Assembly (NCBI GenBank): GCA_018257865.1
Contig: JAEUBA010000042.1
Span: 186,001-250,000 of the forward strand
Direction: 5' to 3'
Length of the DNA: 64,000 nt
Source of the DNA: Stereocaulon alpinum
Taxonomy: Eukaryota; Ascomycota; Lecanoromycetes; Lecanorales; Stereocaulaceae
Shown: positions 12,601 to 24,030 of the stretch, in pieces
Layout: each line of letters opens with the position of its first letter
Position numbering within the stretch: the first letter of the stretch is position 1
Program-made: the position numbers and the translations under genes
The notes under the pieces: model-generated
Database searches by the model: none
Seen by the model: only the letters and a program-made list of their open reading frames with translations
What the model was told of the DNA's origin: nothing

Positions 12601-14022
12601 CCATGCATTCGGGCAGACACGAGAGTGTACAATCTTGTAACTTACTGCTGGCACGGCTATGGTCTGACCTTTGGCAGCAGCGTGCCTCACAACTGCTTGT
12701 TGGCGTTCAGCTTGCGCAATGCATGCAAGGTAGGTTCCCAGGTTTTGCTTGTATCTGTCTAGATAGGTATCCCTCAAGGGAATCCTCACCACAAACCTAA
12801 GGGTCACTTCACCTTTGCTGCTGATGGTGGGGAGCTCAATGATAGATCCAGCAGCGATGGTCTGCATCGGCTGACGAAATCCGTCAGGGGCGTGGCCTTT
12901 GGCGCCACGAAGAACCGTTCCATCCAAGATAGTGCCATTGGTAGATGTGTCTTCTAGCATGAGAACTCCATTTGGTTGGAGAAAGATACGAAAGTGGCGA
13001 TTGCTGAACTTCTTATTGTTGACATCACCCAAAAGCAAGTCGCATTGCTTGTAGTTGCGGCCAAAAACAAAGCCAAAGCAGAGATTGTGGACTCTGGACG
13101 AAAATCGCAAGGCAATGTCTCGAGCAGGTCCTTCTCCACTCGATCGGCCCGGATCCTCTGCGGGGTCCTCGTCTTCCAGAGGGTTCTCGTCTTCCATAAG
13201 ATTTTCATCTTCTACAAGGTTCTCATCTTCTTCGGATATATGGGACAGTGCCCGATTCTGAAGGATGTGCTGCGGGGCAGCGTTCGCGGTGAGTCGGACA
13301 GCTTCATGAGCTGGTAGCGAAGTTGGCATTAGAATGCATATTATATCTGCTTCGTCTTGGCCTTGCAGCGAGCTCGTATTACCACGACGACGAGGGTCGT
13401 GGAAAGGTTGCGTCGACGGCTGGGTAGGCTCTTCGTCCATGTCTTCTTCGCCTTCTCTAAGTCGGTAGATCGTTGCTTCAACGGGTAATCGCCCGTTGGC
13501 ATTGACCCCAGGACGATGTAATGTCTACATGATTGAGTGATATTAGTATAAGGAGGTTGTAGAATAGCTCAGTGAGAAACGAGTTTCATGACTTGGAAGA
13601 GCCGAAAAGAGTACAATAAAAGAAATACAATGACCTGCAACATAAACTTAAGAAGGCTCCACGCCAAGATATCATAATCCAGCAAGAAGCCAAGGTAGAC
13701 TTACATAGCTAGAAGACTCGGCCTTCTTCGTGAGCTGAGTTCCACCAGGTATAATCTCAGTGTCAACAGTGTGGAAGCTAGTAGACTCGTCTGCGGCTTC
13801 TTGGTCTGGAAGATCGAGATCGTATTGAAGAAGATCCTCCTGGCTATCAGGGATCTCTGTAGGGTTACTTGGCCAATCTGGTTGGCTATCAGGGATCTCA
13901 GCAGGGAGATTTACGCTTCTGCTCGGAGGCTCTTGATAAAGGTCAGCGTCATCATCCTCGCGAGCATCAAGATCGGAGCGGTGTCCGGCTCCGGCCCAGT
14001 CTGCATTGAAAATGGGGTTCAT
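9700..14022 (-). CDS. FHA-domain checkpoint kinase, Rad53/Chk2 family
   Basis: Five exons (reverse): 13705-14022, 12646-13524, 12287-12583, 11825-12237 and 9700-11773, about 1326 aa. The N-terminus has a cluster of SQ/TQ sites (two PDSQ, GGTQ, EPTQ, PSTQ), which ATM/ATR-type kinases phosphorylate in this family. An FHA domain follows (about 240-345: FVFGRNYKQ, FSNRHFRIFL, EDTSTNGTILDG). The kinase domain spans about 440-740, with loop GSGAFAMVYK, AVKEI, HRDIKPDN, DFGLSK and CGTLLYCAPEVY. A long disordered tail ends in a second, degenerate FHA-like segment (about 1120-1230). It should act in the nucleus in the DNA-damage and replication checkpoint. The tail makes it longer than yeast Rad53 (821 aa). 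The first intron (13525-13704, 180 bp) is the longest and least certain. Confidence 0.9.
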
Positions 14023-15583
14023 GTTTGTGGAGTGTTGGTGATGGTTGTGTTGGTGTGGGATACGTTGTTAAGTGAGGTGGAAAATTGTAGGATGGGGTGA
14101 CGTCGTGCAGCCTCTGCAAGCTTGCAGAAGTGCAACAACGGCTTAAATGCTTTGGACAAAACAGAGGATGGCCAGGCCAGCCACAATAGAAGCACAGAAG
14201 CACGTATGTAGATGTTGATGAGGGTGGAAGAGATGGAGGAGGGTGGGTGAGGGAAGGAAATTGGGTTGTGCGGCATACATAGCAACATCCTCGTCTCTCA
14301 GATCACCCTAACCGCTTTTAGGCAGCCACAGCACTGATATGCATTCACGCAATTGTATACAGTTTCCCCACACCAACTGTCTAGCATCCTCAGCTTTCCC
14401 GAAGTCTCTGTACACTGGGCTTGTTCACCAGTCCCTTGCTCTTCCTGATATGCCGATATTCGCCCCTGCTGGCTTGTACACGCCGTATAGCGACAGAGGA
14501 CTCAAATTTCGCAGGCTGTTTCTTGAGAACTGTTGGACCGCAGCCAGTAATGTCAAACGACCTCGACCTGATTTTCTTGAAGGAGCAATGCTCGAGTACA
14601 TTGGCGAGGTAGGGATCTCGGCGGCTTCATGCGAAATCTACTAATACGGCTGTCAGAATGATGTCTCCCACTTCAACACCAACACACACAAGAGGTAGTA
14701 AGAAGACACGTCGACGAAGCAAGGGTAGACCAGCTCAACACCAATAAATTTTTGTATAAGAGACCAAAATAACAACGCCAAATGCAGCTACCAGCCACTG
14801 CCCGCAGTCATACAAGCCTTATGAGGAAGCCAAAAGTGGGGACCAAGACATGCTCTCATGCAATCAAACCACTATATACCACACACGGGCAACAACTTGA
14901 AGGGAGCGAGTACAAGGAACAGAGGAGATGGAGTTGAAGCTTGCAGTTGAAGCTCTGTTGTTAGTCATGGCCGGCTAACGCTTTCAGGTATGGCTGCCGG
15001 AATGGAATTCCGCGCTGCGTTTTCTGCCTGAAATGCTGTGGAGTAACTTCTTCGGACCATTTGCAGTACATTCAGCAGGCAAAAGTAGTGGAAGGCGGTG
15101 ATTGCGAGAAAGATACGCCCTCATGCGACTCTCCGCTGGCTCTCCTTTTCTGTCCTTTTCTAAGCTACTCAACAACGTTTCATGAGCCACACAATCTACC
15201 GGAGCCAGGGTTAGCACAGCAGCAGTACTACACTACCGATTTCTCGGATGTTGAAGACTAGCTCATGCATGGCGTGTTGTCGTTGAGTTACTACGAACGC
15301 TACTGAACTTGGCAAGGTCGCTAGAATGGTCTAGAGTGACTTTCAGCCTCCTCAGGAGTTCTTGGCTTTTCTGCTGAGCAGGCGGGCGTCTTTCTTAGTT
15401 TACCTGCGATCTTACTCAGCCACTGCATAGACACTCGAGTCCGGTGACCTTGTCTGCTACATTCCATTGATTCTTCATTGTGTATATTGCGTTCGACTCA
15501 TCACGGTTCCTTCGTTGGGCTAGCAGCTGTCAGAGCATTGTAACATTTTCATTGTGCCGTTCTCCATTCAAGGGCCGTCTACC
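14023..15583. other. Intergenic, kinase promoter side
   Basis: Short ORFs on both strands (14339-14644, 15061-15261) have no recognisable motif. The first 250 bases are the likely kinase promoter and leader. No RNA gene was seen. Confidence 0.4.
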
Positions 15584-17323
15584 ATGGTCTTCGAAGAAGG
15601 GCCTCAGGTGGATACCACCTTAGATTTGTCGAAGCACAAGAAGGAAGTAATCGCAGACCTGTCATTCCTTGTTTACGGCCGTGCGCATTTAGCGAACTCT
15701 TACACGGTGCCTGATGTTACCGTGGTCTCCCAGGTAGAAGGCAAGTGGGCGTGTCTCCCTCGGCTTCGACCCTCTAACTAGGTCTAGGTACGGACGATTC
15801 CATCTTGATAGATAGAGCTTCGCGGCATCTTCATAGCTCTGATGGACCCGATATCCTTCTCGTGCATGTTTTCCAATTTCATCGCGATGCAACCCATTGG
15901 CTGACAATCCACAAGGCGAATGAGGCCAGCAGACACGGCTTGGAAAGCACCAATGATGCGTCTGACAGCGTTCAACAGAGAGTCTGGCTATCATAGTGCA
16001 GTCATGACAGCGGACCCCGAAGTGACCAATACTCACACAGTGTTCGGTATGCTTGGATTTATCATCACAAGGGCCCAATCCCTGCATTAACACGGGCGTT
16101 AGAGGTCCACTACAATTTCTGCGGCGGTAAGCTGCGCGGTTTCCAAAGTCGACGTCCCCATGCTGTACGATTCCTACGATTCCAATACAATATCAAGAAC
16201 GGAAGGACCGCATATCTACTGTTTTGTACGGACCCGGATTTTGAGCTTTTTACGAATCCCCTCATTGATCCTGGACCGTCACCCCCATTTACACTGCATC
16301 CCTTCGCATTGCATTTGATATTTCTATTCAAAGGCGCTCTGAGCCGGTCTTCAGAAGTCGAGAGTCTCTTCCGCCGCCTGCTTGATCTAGAGACTATCCT
16401 GGTAAGAGAAGAAACGAGGTTCACAGCTGAGACGACGCAAGACACGAAAAAAATGCTACGGGACCTTCATAATCTCTTTCGAGATATGATTGTTGGCGAA
16501 AATGGTAACAGAATCGACCTAGCCGCGACCAAGGGCCTATTGTGAGTTAACTTTACTTACCGCGTGAAATCTCTGATGCTCTATTGACTCAAAGAATCTT
16601 TCCTCCGCCTCCTGAAATATGTGTTCGGACTCAAGAATTATCTAGAAAGGGAAATGCTGACTCTGTCATCATTAAGACGCGATATGGAACGATGGCATGA
16701 ACTGGTACAATCAACACCAGACGCATTCCCATTCAACGCGCAAAGCCATCAGCGCTTGAATGACGCCTTCCTTTGCTTGCAGGACTTCTGCGAAGATAGA
16801 GCATGGCGTTTAGCCCAACGTTTGCGGCGTGTGCAGAACTTGATCGCACTGGTGATTCCCCCATGTGAGTTTCAAGAGGTGTATTTGCTAACGTATCTGC
16901 TAGACTTACAACTTGATGGCCAACCGTGATAGTCTGACGAGCCAAACAATCGCGACTGAAAGCACCAACATTGCCCACGAAGCTAGGCAAGACAGCTCCT
17001 CCATGAAGACCATCGCAGTACTCACAATGTTCTTTTTGCCGGCAACATTCGTGTCCAGTCTCCTAGGTACCAACTTAGTTGCTTTGAACACCAACGGTAA
17101 TGGTAGTGCAAAATTCGTCGTAAGCGAGCTTTGGTGGATATACCTTGTGTCAGCTGTGCCGCTAACACTATTCACATTATTCGTATGGTGGTTCTGGCTA
17201 AAGCGACGAGCCAAAGCTCGACGGAGGCGCTATGCAGCCAAGAACGCGAAGAACGATCTTGAGTTGTTCGTAGTCCCCCTGAACGATCGTACGGTTGATG
17301 AAACCTGGTCGCACGGACCGTGA
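15584..17323 (+). CDS. CorA-like Mg2+ transporter family protein, 5' half possibly disrupted
   Basis: The 3' part is clear. Exons run from about 16041 to 16504, then 16595-16851 and 16904-17323; these joins restore VGENESFLRLLKYVFG and LIALTYNLMANRDS. The C-terminus has the CorA-fold pair of membrane helices (TIAVLTMFFLPATFVSSL and a second near WWIYLVSAVPLTLFTLFV) and a basic tail. The loop reads GTN where CorA channels have GMN. Upstream, frame 1 from about 15790 reads as protein but meets TAG at 15994-15996. An 81-bp intron 15960-16040 with a poor donor (GTCTGA) would remove it. The first exon, from ATG 15584 (FEEGPQVDTTLDLSKHKK) to 15733, joins the next only if one base is missing near 15795. 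It may be a pseudogene; such CorA-like proteins are common in filamentous fungi and transport is not proven. Confidence 0.6.
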
Positions 17324-17730
17324 AGGGATGCGAACGATGAAAAGATGTCCTGAACTAGCTTATTTTCCTTCTCTGCCGTCTCGGCACTGAATCATAGATA
17401 TGATACTTCACAAAAGTTGAGAGTAGCACGACCAAGAACCACAGACCTTGAGCTGAAAAAAACAGCAGAATCTCATACCTCAATTGTCGAACAAGACGAT
17501 ACCGGTGATTCCTTGGCTGATAGTATTGTTTGTTCAGCACTGACAGAGTTCGACCCGAACGAAGACAAAGGAGGCCACAGCTGCAAGACTGCTGAATGGG
17601 CATGGACCATGCTTAGGTCAGATGAGACAAACAGGGGGTTGAAGCCAAGAACATTGCTGAATTTTCCTAGATTGAGCGCATAATAATCAACATTTAGATT
17701 CTATAGAGGTAACAACAGGCATGCCCGTGC
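17324..17730. other. Intergenic between convergent genes
   Basis: An 88-codon ORF (17417-17683) is present without any supporting motif. Nothing else was seen. Confidence 0.4.
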
Positions 17731-18182
17731 TCAAGTCTCCCTCCGTACTCCATATGCATACAACCCTATGATCACAAACTGCCTTGCCCCACCGTCCCAT
17801 TTCGGCGCACAAAACTCAACTTCTGCTCCAATCGGGTGCACCTGACTTCCCAAAGCTACGCGAACGGTTCTTTCAGAGATGCATTCATCTGCCCAGGCAA
17901 TGGTATCACCGGGAACCGAGTGTCCCATGAGCGCTACCTTGGCCCATCCTTCTTCGTCAATGCTGGTAACCTTACCCCTCCACACGTGTTCCCCGCGGGC
18001 GGTTTTACGGTAGGCAGGCCAAGCTCGGGCTAGATGGAGTGTTAGGACGTTTCGGTGGACGGGCGTGGACGGGAGTGAGGACGTTGTGGGTTGTAGCAAG
18101 TATGAGGTTGAACGGTCTTTAGGTACATACCTTCTTCATCGCCGAAGACTGTCCACCATACTCGAGCGTCATTTGGGCGCAT
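17731..18182 (-). CDS. Small beta-rich protein, possible cold-shock/OB fold
   Basis: Two exons (reverse): 18131-18182 and 17731-18029, giving 116 aa. The first exon encodes MRPNDARVWWTVFGDEE; the intron has GTATGT and CTAG ends. The body alternates short strands typical of an OB fold: GKVTSIDEEGWAKVAL, then GAEVEFCAPKWDGGARQ. The product could bind nucleic acid, but this is inference. Two other small OB-like genes lie within 3 kb (19559-19882 and 20391-20911); likeness to them is weak in sequence but similar in layout. An unspliced reading would start at an ATG at 18099. Confidence 0.6.
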
Positions 18183-19558
18183 GTTGACTAGACGATGGTA
18201 TGTTCTGGCGGTCTGGTACTAGTACGAAGTTGATGAAATGCTTTGATCTTCGCAACGGTTTCTGACTTTCTCGCTTTGCTGTGATATTGGTAAGAGAAGA
18301 ATATTAGTGCGCTGTCGAGGACAAGGGCCGAAGATGCAGCAAGCGCTGATGAAAATGCCGCATGATGGACGAGTTTTCGAGGTCATGAGAGCAAAGAATA
18401 CGATAAGACACTGAGGTACAACGCGAACATATGAGTCAATGCAATCATGCGATACCCTGAAGATTATATCTCCTTCATACCCAAAGCCAGCGCCTAACAA
18501 AACGGTATCTCCTAATACTACATAGACGAGAAATCATGGCGGTTTTGGCAAAACCTGTCTCACGGACCACAGGTCTTCTGATAGCAGCATGGGTAGCACA
18601 ATGTGCAGCAATGACATCGAGCCTGCCCCTCCCCCATCCCATGGATTTGCTAATATGACATTCTCCAGATCGATCTCCAACGATTCAAAATAGATACAAA
18701 CCCACTCAACCACTAAGCACGCCTTCCCCCTCCCTTCCGATCCACAATGCCGCCCTCCCCATCCAAAACCAACACCAGCACCACCCAACCGCAACATTCC
18801 CCCCTCCAAGCCTAGCACAGAAGCCAAACAACCACCCGCAACTCCAACAACGACCGCATCATACTCCACGACATGGACATCGACGACGCTAACGAGTACA
18901 ACATGCTCTATCCCCCAACCACTCAGCACGACATAAAAAAGTCCCTTCCCTTCCCTTCCCTCCCCTCCATCTACAAACCCGCACAAGATGCGAACGCGGG
19001 AATAACAGCTATTGACGTGATCTAGTCTCACTATCAAATCGCTGGGAAAGCAGTACAGAGGCCTGCAAGATTGAAAGAAGGATGCTTGAGAGGCGGGTAG
19101 GTTGGGGAGGAAGGAGGAATAGCGTTGTAGGCGGTCGTTTCATGTCTGCGTGTTTTTGTGTCTAGATGATCTTCTATTGCGCTCTTGGTGCTGAGTTGGG
19201 CAAGAACCCTGCTTAGAATGGAGTTTGCGTGATCTCTTTTTTTTGATTTTGTGGGGAGTTGTCTTGAGCTTTGTTGTTGGGCGCTTTGATTGCGGTTTGT
19301 GTTTAGTGTTTATGGGAATTATGATAGAGTAAGCGAAGGGTAGAGATATCGAGTCTACTGATTGATAGCGAATAGTGGGATGTGAAGTTGTGTGTTATAA
19401 CATACGAGCATCCGCAGTGACTGAGCTGCCAGCAGAGGCGGAAGCCAAATATTCGATTCAAAGTCGGGTCAATGAATCAGGAAGGGCGACGGAAGTACAT
19501 TCGCTATCCAAGCAGTCAGCGGTAAAGACAGGATGAAACATGAACTCAACTCAAGTCG
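18183..19558. other. Intergenic with strongly C-rich, then G/T-rich top strand
   Basis: From about 18690 to 18990 the top strand is very C-rich, and from about 19080 to 19330 G/T-rich. The 167-codon Gly/Val-rich reverse ORF here (18534-19037) is the antisense image of the C-rich tract. A short forward reading frame is listed separately. Confidence 0.5.
18747..19025 (+). pseudogene. Small ORF interrupted by one TAG, uncertain
   Basis: From an ATG with good context (ACAATGCC) a frame of 93 codons runs to TAG at 19023 with a single internal TAG at 18813-18815. After the stop it reads NDRIILHDMDIDDANEYNML and SIYKPAQDANAGITAIDVI, which look more protein-like than the C-rich composition alone would give. 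Either a small gene has been lost or this is chance in biased DNA. No family is recognised. Confidence 0.2.
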
Positions 19559-19882
19559 CTAAAAATACTCATAGGCCACCTCACATCCCGCTCTCACACC
19601 AACAGCCTTCTTCTCCCCATCCCCTTCCTCAATTTCATAGACAACTCTAGTCCCGGGCTTGAAGTATCCAGCTAATTCGCGTTCCTTACTGGACATAGGC
19701 CAGGCAATCATCGGTCCGGAGGTCGCGTCGTCGCTACCATCTTCGTTGCCTCCGTCTGGTCTTATTTTGATGGTTCCTAGGTCCTGAGCTACGTGCCAGA
19801 TGCGTGAGATTACTGTGCCTGTGCGTCTTGGGTTTTCTTTGAGGAGGTTGATTTGAGGTCGGGCGGTGGGGGAGGGGGACAT
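19559..19882 (-). CDS. Small cold-shock/OB-like protein, paralog of 20391-20911
   Basis: Single exon, 107 aa, starting MSPSPTARPQ. The core reads RTGTVISRIWHVAQDLGTIK, then IRPDGGNEDGSDD, and after a loop FKPGTRVVYEIEEG. It shares RPxGGxxDGSDD and FxPGTRxxYExE with the next gene, which is transcribed away from it about 500 bases off. The layout G-x-V ... I-x-P-D-x-G-x-x-D ... PG-x-x-V-x-Y/F-E resembles a cold-shock domain, with the usual FVH segment replaced by the acidic DGSDD. A nucleic-acid-binding role is inference. The stop (TAG) is at 19559-19561. Confidence 0.65.
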   Translation of the reverse strand: MSPSPTARPQINLLKENPRRTGTVISRIWHVAQDLGTIKIRPDGGNEDGSDDATSGPMIAWPMSSKERELAGYFKPGTRVVYEIEEGDGEKKAVGVRAGCEVAYEYF

Positions 19883-20390
19883 TTTTGGGAAGATGAGTCG
19901 GTACGTGGAAGTGGATTCGGGTTCAAATCTTTTGGTGGATGTGGGTATTGAACGGTTTGCGTGGTCGACGTTGTAGGTTTTGATGGGTCTGCGGAAGTGG
20001 ATGTGGAGATGTTGGTGTATGTATTAGCAGTGCTAGATGCAGTCTTGTAGAAGCCAGAGTCTATAGGATGAGTATGGTGATACTGTCAAGGCAGAAGGTA
20101 GTACAATGTATCTGTTCAACTGACCTGTTCAAGTGATACGTATGGCGCAAATTTGGTTGCACAGAGGGTCATGTCTAGGATAACCACTGCATCGTTATTA
20201 GCGTTTCTGGTTCCGAGTTGAATCTACCACGTAACCAATCCACTAACAATGCGCATTCGTGCTTCTCTGATGCGAGCACATGACTGGAACCAGTGGACTT
20301 CCTAGGGGCAAAGCAATGGTGTTTTGATCATCCAATTTTGCCGACTATCGTACTAAGTTCAAGACTGTTAGGCCATCATAACGCTTCAAA
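19883..20390. promoter_or_regulatory. Shared divergent promoter region of two paralogs
   Basis: The 508 bases between the divergent start codons at 19882 and 20391 must contain both promoters. No individual site can be named. Confidence 0.45.
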
Positions 20391-20911
20391 ATGTCAACAG
20401 CAAGGAATTATCACACTCCAAACATCGACTTTAAGAGCAGTTGCAATAGCTTCGCAGCGATTTGCAGACTCAACGTGAGCACAGTCTGTGGCCTGCGTCT
20501 ATTGGCTTTCCATCAACGTCCCGCGCCTCTGTTCAAGCCTTCCCGTTCGAACTTTCGCCCAACAAGTCAACCTCCCAGAGCAGCAACCGTACGAGGTATG
20601 AGGGAACGGTAGTGCAGCTGCACTGGAATTCATTGATCATCGTGCTGAGGCCCAACGGAGGAGAAGATGATGGTAGCGATGATGTCTCGACCCCTAGTCT
20701 CTTGGATCGGGCTGATTACGAGCATTTTATCACCAAACCTGCACAGTTTCACAGCTTTACTCCAGGAACCCGCGCCACATATGAGCTCGAAGCACGTTCA
20801 GATGGAAGCAAGATAGCCTTTAACATCCGTCACAAGTGTACTGACAAGTGGGAGCAGTGGGAGAGACAGGAATTGGAAGAACTTTTGCTCGGGCTGAGTG
20901 GAATACGGTAA
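20391..20911 (+). CDS. Small cold-shock/OB-like protein, paralog of 19559-19882
   Basis: Two exons: 20391-20474 and 20567-20911, giving 142 aa. The donor GTGAGC at 20475 and acceptor CAACAAG at 20566 join in phase 0 (RLN then STSQSSNRTRYEG). The core aligns with the neighbour: YEGTVVQLHWNSLIIVLRP, NGGEDDGSDD, FTPGTRATYELEARSDGSK. The tail (DKWEQWERQELEELLLGLSG) is a short acidic helix missing from the neighbour. The N-terminal exon is Ser/Asn/Cys-rich with several Lys/Arg; a mitochondrial presequence is possible but unproven. The pair probably arose by inverted duplication. Confidence 0.65.
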
Positions 20912-22590
20912 AGGGTTAGCAAATGGGTCGACGCGCATGATAGGATTGAACGTACAGTAGCATATCCTTTGCCCCTGGGATCGCATATCCGTCTATAGAT
21001 TCTCCGGAATGAATAATTTATGAGTCCTCACAGCAAGCAAGTTTTCCGAGAGCAACTTGCCCGACTCCACGGGCTTGCCTATTGGCTACCTTATTGAACG
21101 AGAATCCTATATGGCTAGCGCCATATGCATGAATTTTTGCCGAGATTATCTCACAATTTCCGCTGATGCCGCTGATCAAAGCTTGAAGTCAATGACTAAG
21201 TTAGTCAAACGTTTCCCCACTGCTTCGCTACCATGACTACCTTGCGTATTTTTGCTGATGTCGGACATTAGTACATTTGTCATTGGCCGAATTCCGCAGA
21301 GACTTAGTTCTAAGGTTTTCTATTAGCCAGCTGAGCATCACGCAAGCGTCTCCTGCTCCCGTAATTGTGGAAAGGCTAACTTAGTCTGGGGCACGTGGAA
21401 GACGCCGCGTGGCTAGCCGGAATTTGCAATTCATTCTTTTAGTAAGTGCATGATTGCATGCACCTTCGACATGTGCGATAAACCCCTTCGGAGAGCGAGG
21501 AACCCAGGTTGCAAACAGAGCAAGTATGCTTACTGTCCGTGTCAGGCTGTCCGCGACTCTAAAGTGTTGATGTATCAGTCTTGACGTGTAATGGCATGAA
21601 GGACAGGTCATCAATGTACAGGCGATCTGCCAAGTCAGAGCATCGAGATCAATTGTGGCGTTCAATCCCTGCCAAGCCGGCTAACAGCTAAAAAAGCATG
21701 CTGGTACCGAAATGCTCCGCCTTAGAATACGACATCCACCACACAGCTGGGAGATCGATACGACTTTCCACACATCAGATCGGACCCTTGCAGGAAAGCC
21801 AATTCAAGCGATGGTATGCATCCTATTCTGTTGCATTTGTTTCAAGTGGGCCCTATAACATCACCGTGATGGATGCCCGATTCAATCTTCATTCCCAATG
21901 CGTGGAGGAGGCTGTACTTATTGTCTACAACGTAGGATTATCATGGTTTGTCGGTTCCTGGATGATCTTTAGTGGATCTTGGATCTGAGATTCGAGCATT
22001 GGCCAGTGCCCACAAGCTAACCTCCGTCATTAAGGCTGGTCGTAGCGTAGAAATCTTCCACGCTACCTCGGCTATTATCGATTATTGGCTTACGAACAAC
22101 AAGATTCAGCCTTTAACTACTCCAACAGAGTGGGCGGACACGTTCCAGGCTGTCCATGGTTGCATGGATTCGCATGGCTCGCATGGCGGAGGATTGCCAT
22201 TAAGGAAAGTGCAAACGGTGTAGGGAAGTGACCTCCTTATTCTCTTATTGACCACCAGTCTACCTCCGTCACCATCATTCATTCACTGTACCCTATGGCT
22301 ATTCATAACTCCCACCATCCCGCCATCCCGACCTCTCACTGTCATTCTTCTCGTATTGTTATTGCTTGGTGAAACCATCCATGGTTTCATGCCAACCAGC
22401 ACCCCTCGTTAACAACCCGCAACATAATTGAGCCGCACTTCCCCCATGCGCATTCATCCCACACTTGCCGTTTATTTCCCGTTAGCAAGGGAAGCTGCAT
22501 CATCACATTGTTTTACAATTGTGTCCTGATTCTTCTGCATTTCCTCCGACGCAGTGCTTCACATACATAGCAGCCGGAGCACCAATCCCA
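20912..22590. other. Intergenic, no supported gene
   Basis: ORFs at 21698-21988 and 21972-22223 overlap in different frames without splice signals and have no motif I know. The last 350 bases are CT-rich and are the probable leader of the next gene. Confidence 0.4.
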
Positions 22591-24030
22591 ATGGCGCCTT
22601 CAACATCTGACTACCTAGGTCCTCACCCAGACCATGGAAGACGCCCTCCCCGGCTCTCATACCGCAACAATTCAGGAGATGCAGAGTCAGTCAACACAAT
22701 ATTGAATCCTGCATCGCCAGTCCAATCCGACTTCTGCCCCTCGCCCAGATTCCCATCCTCTCTCAACTCCGATTCCTCAGGATCTCCCAGCTCAAGGCCT
22801 ACAAACCCGTCTACGAACCCGTCTACTTCATCATTGATGCCAAAATCGCCCAATGATACATCCAAGCAAAAGAAAAAGGGCTTTCTCTCTGGTCTATTTG
22901 ATGTCAAAGAACCCTCTGCTCAAGCCTTGATCGACTATGAGAAGCGACTTCTGAAGCAAGGCAATGGCCGGGTCACTGCAGTCGGCCTGCCAGGCATTTC
23001 GTCAGCCAAGTTACCGCCAACAGTACCTAAGACCAATTCGAAATGGGACGGCGTGCCACAGACCGTGAAAGAGAGGGAGAAACACCGCGAGAGATCGACG
23101 AGATACTCGAGCGGCGGACTACACCAGACTATGAGCTCAGCGGAGTCATCGAAGTCAGATATGAGGCTACATAGCTCTAGGAAGTGTGAGAGCCGGGGCG
23201 CAGCGTCTGCGCACAGCAGGAGCAGCAGCAGGAACAATCTGGCAGAGCTCTACGGATGGGAGCCTGGAAGGCAGAGTGAAGGCTCGATTATGGACAAGGA
23301 CTTTGCTGCCGAAGGAAGCAGACCGTGTTCGTCAGGGGCTGCAATCTCCTCTCCTGCTCCTACCTTAGAGCGTAACTCTTCGTTCCCTCCACACGACATT
23401 CCTCTGGCTCCTCGACATTTTCGAAAAGGCACGAACGCGCCTCCACCGAGCATGTCTGGCGCTCTAAGTCCCCCTGAACATTCACACTCGCCGGCCCTGA
23501 CTCCGTGCGAACTATCACCTGCCACCCCTGGCGCACCTTCCCCGCCAGCTGGCCACATATCGCCTCGAACAGAAGCCACCGCCGATGATTACTTCAAGAC
23601 TACGGTATTGGAAGTTCCGACATTTGATGATGAGGTCATCGTCAAATCTGTTGGAGCGAATATCCTTGGTGCTCCAGCTACAGCGCAACGGCGGCTGAGG
23701 CTCGGTTCTAATTATTACGACGGAGCGGGTGGAGAGATCGAAACGTTCAAACTTCACACTAAACCTATCCTCAAGAAGGATCGGACACCTGCCAAAGAGA
23801 CACCATCTCCTCGGCCAACGAAGGCTAATACCAAGCCCACTACGTCCGCACAAGATAAACCAATCCGAAAGGGTCTCGGTTTAGCAGTAAATTTGAAGAA
23901 CCAAGCCCATGCCCCATCCTTGGCGCCGCGCAAGACACCTGAGAGTTCTGACGATGAGAGGATCATAACGCCCACCCCCGAGAGCGGCAAATCGTCGAGG
24001 AAGAGTCGGATGAATTTGTTCAGCAATTAG
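22591..24030 (+). CDS. Conserved fungal disordered protein of unknown role
   Basis: Single exon, 479 aa from ATG 22591 (MAPSTSDYLGPHPDHGRRPP). The open frame extends upstream but without an ATG. The conserved core is at about 100-165: KKKGFLSGLFDVKEPSAQAL, then DYEKRLLKQ and GISSAKLPPTVPKTNSKWDG. I recall this arrangement in uncharacterised Pezizomycotina proteins but know no function. The rest is Ser/Pro/Arg-rich, with repeated SP/TP sites suggesting phosphorylation by proline-directed kinases, and ends in a basic KSSRKSRMNLF. There is no signal peptide or membrane segment. Confidence 0.8.
   Translation: MAPSTSDYLGPHPDHGRRPPRLSYRNNSGDAESVNTILNPASPVQSDFCPSPRFPSSLNSDSSGSPSSRPTNPSTNPSTSSLMPKSPNDTSKQKKKGFLSGLFDVKEPSAQALIDYEKRLLKQGNGRVTAVGLPGISSAKLPPTVPKTNSKWDGVPQTVKEREKHRERSTRYSSGGLHQTMSSAESSKSDMRLHSSRKCESRGAASAHSRSSSRNNLAELYGWEPGRQSEGSIMDKDFAAEGSRPCSSGAAISSPAPTLERNSSFPPHDIPLAPRHFRKGTNAPPPSMSGALSPPEHSHSPALTPCELSPATPGAPSPPAGHISPRTEATADDYFKTTVLEVPTFDDEVIVKSVGANILGAPATAQRRLRLGSNYYDGAGGEIETFKLHTKPILKKDRTPAKETPSPRPTKANTKPTTSAQDKPIRKGLGLAVNLKNQAHAPSLAPRKTPESSDDERIITPTPESGKSSRKSRMNLFSN

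Noticed and set aside
18534..19037. Reverse 167-codon Gly/Val-rich ORF
   Set aside because: Mirror of a C-rich tract on the top strand; composition explains it.
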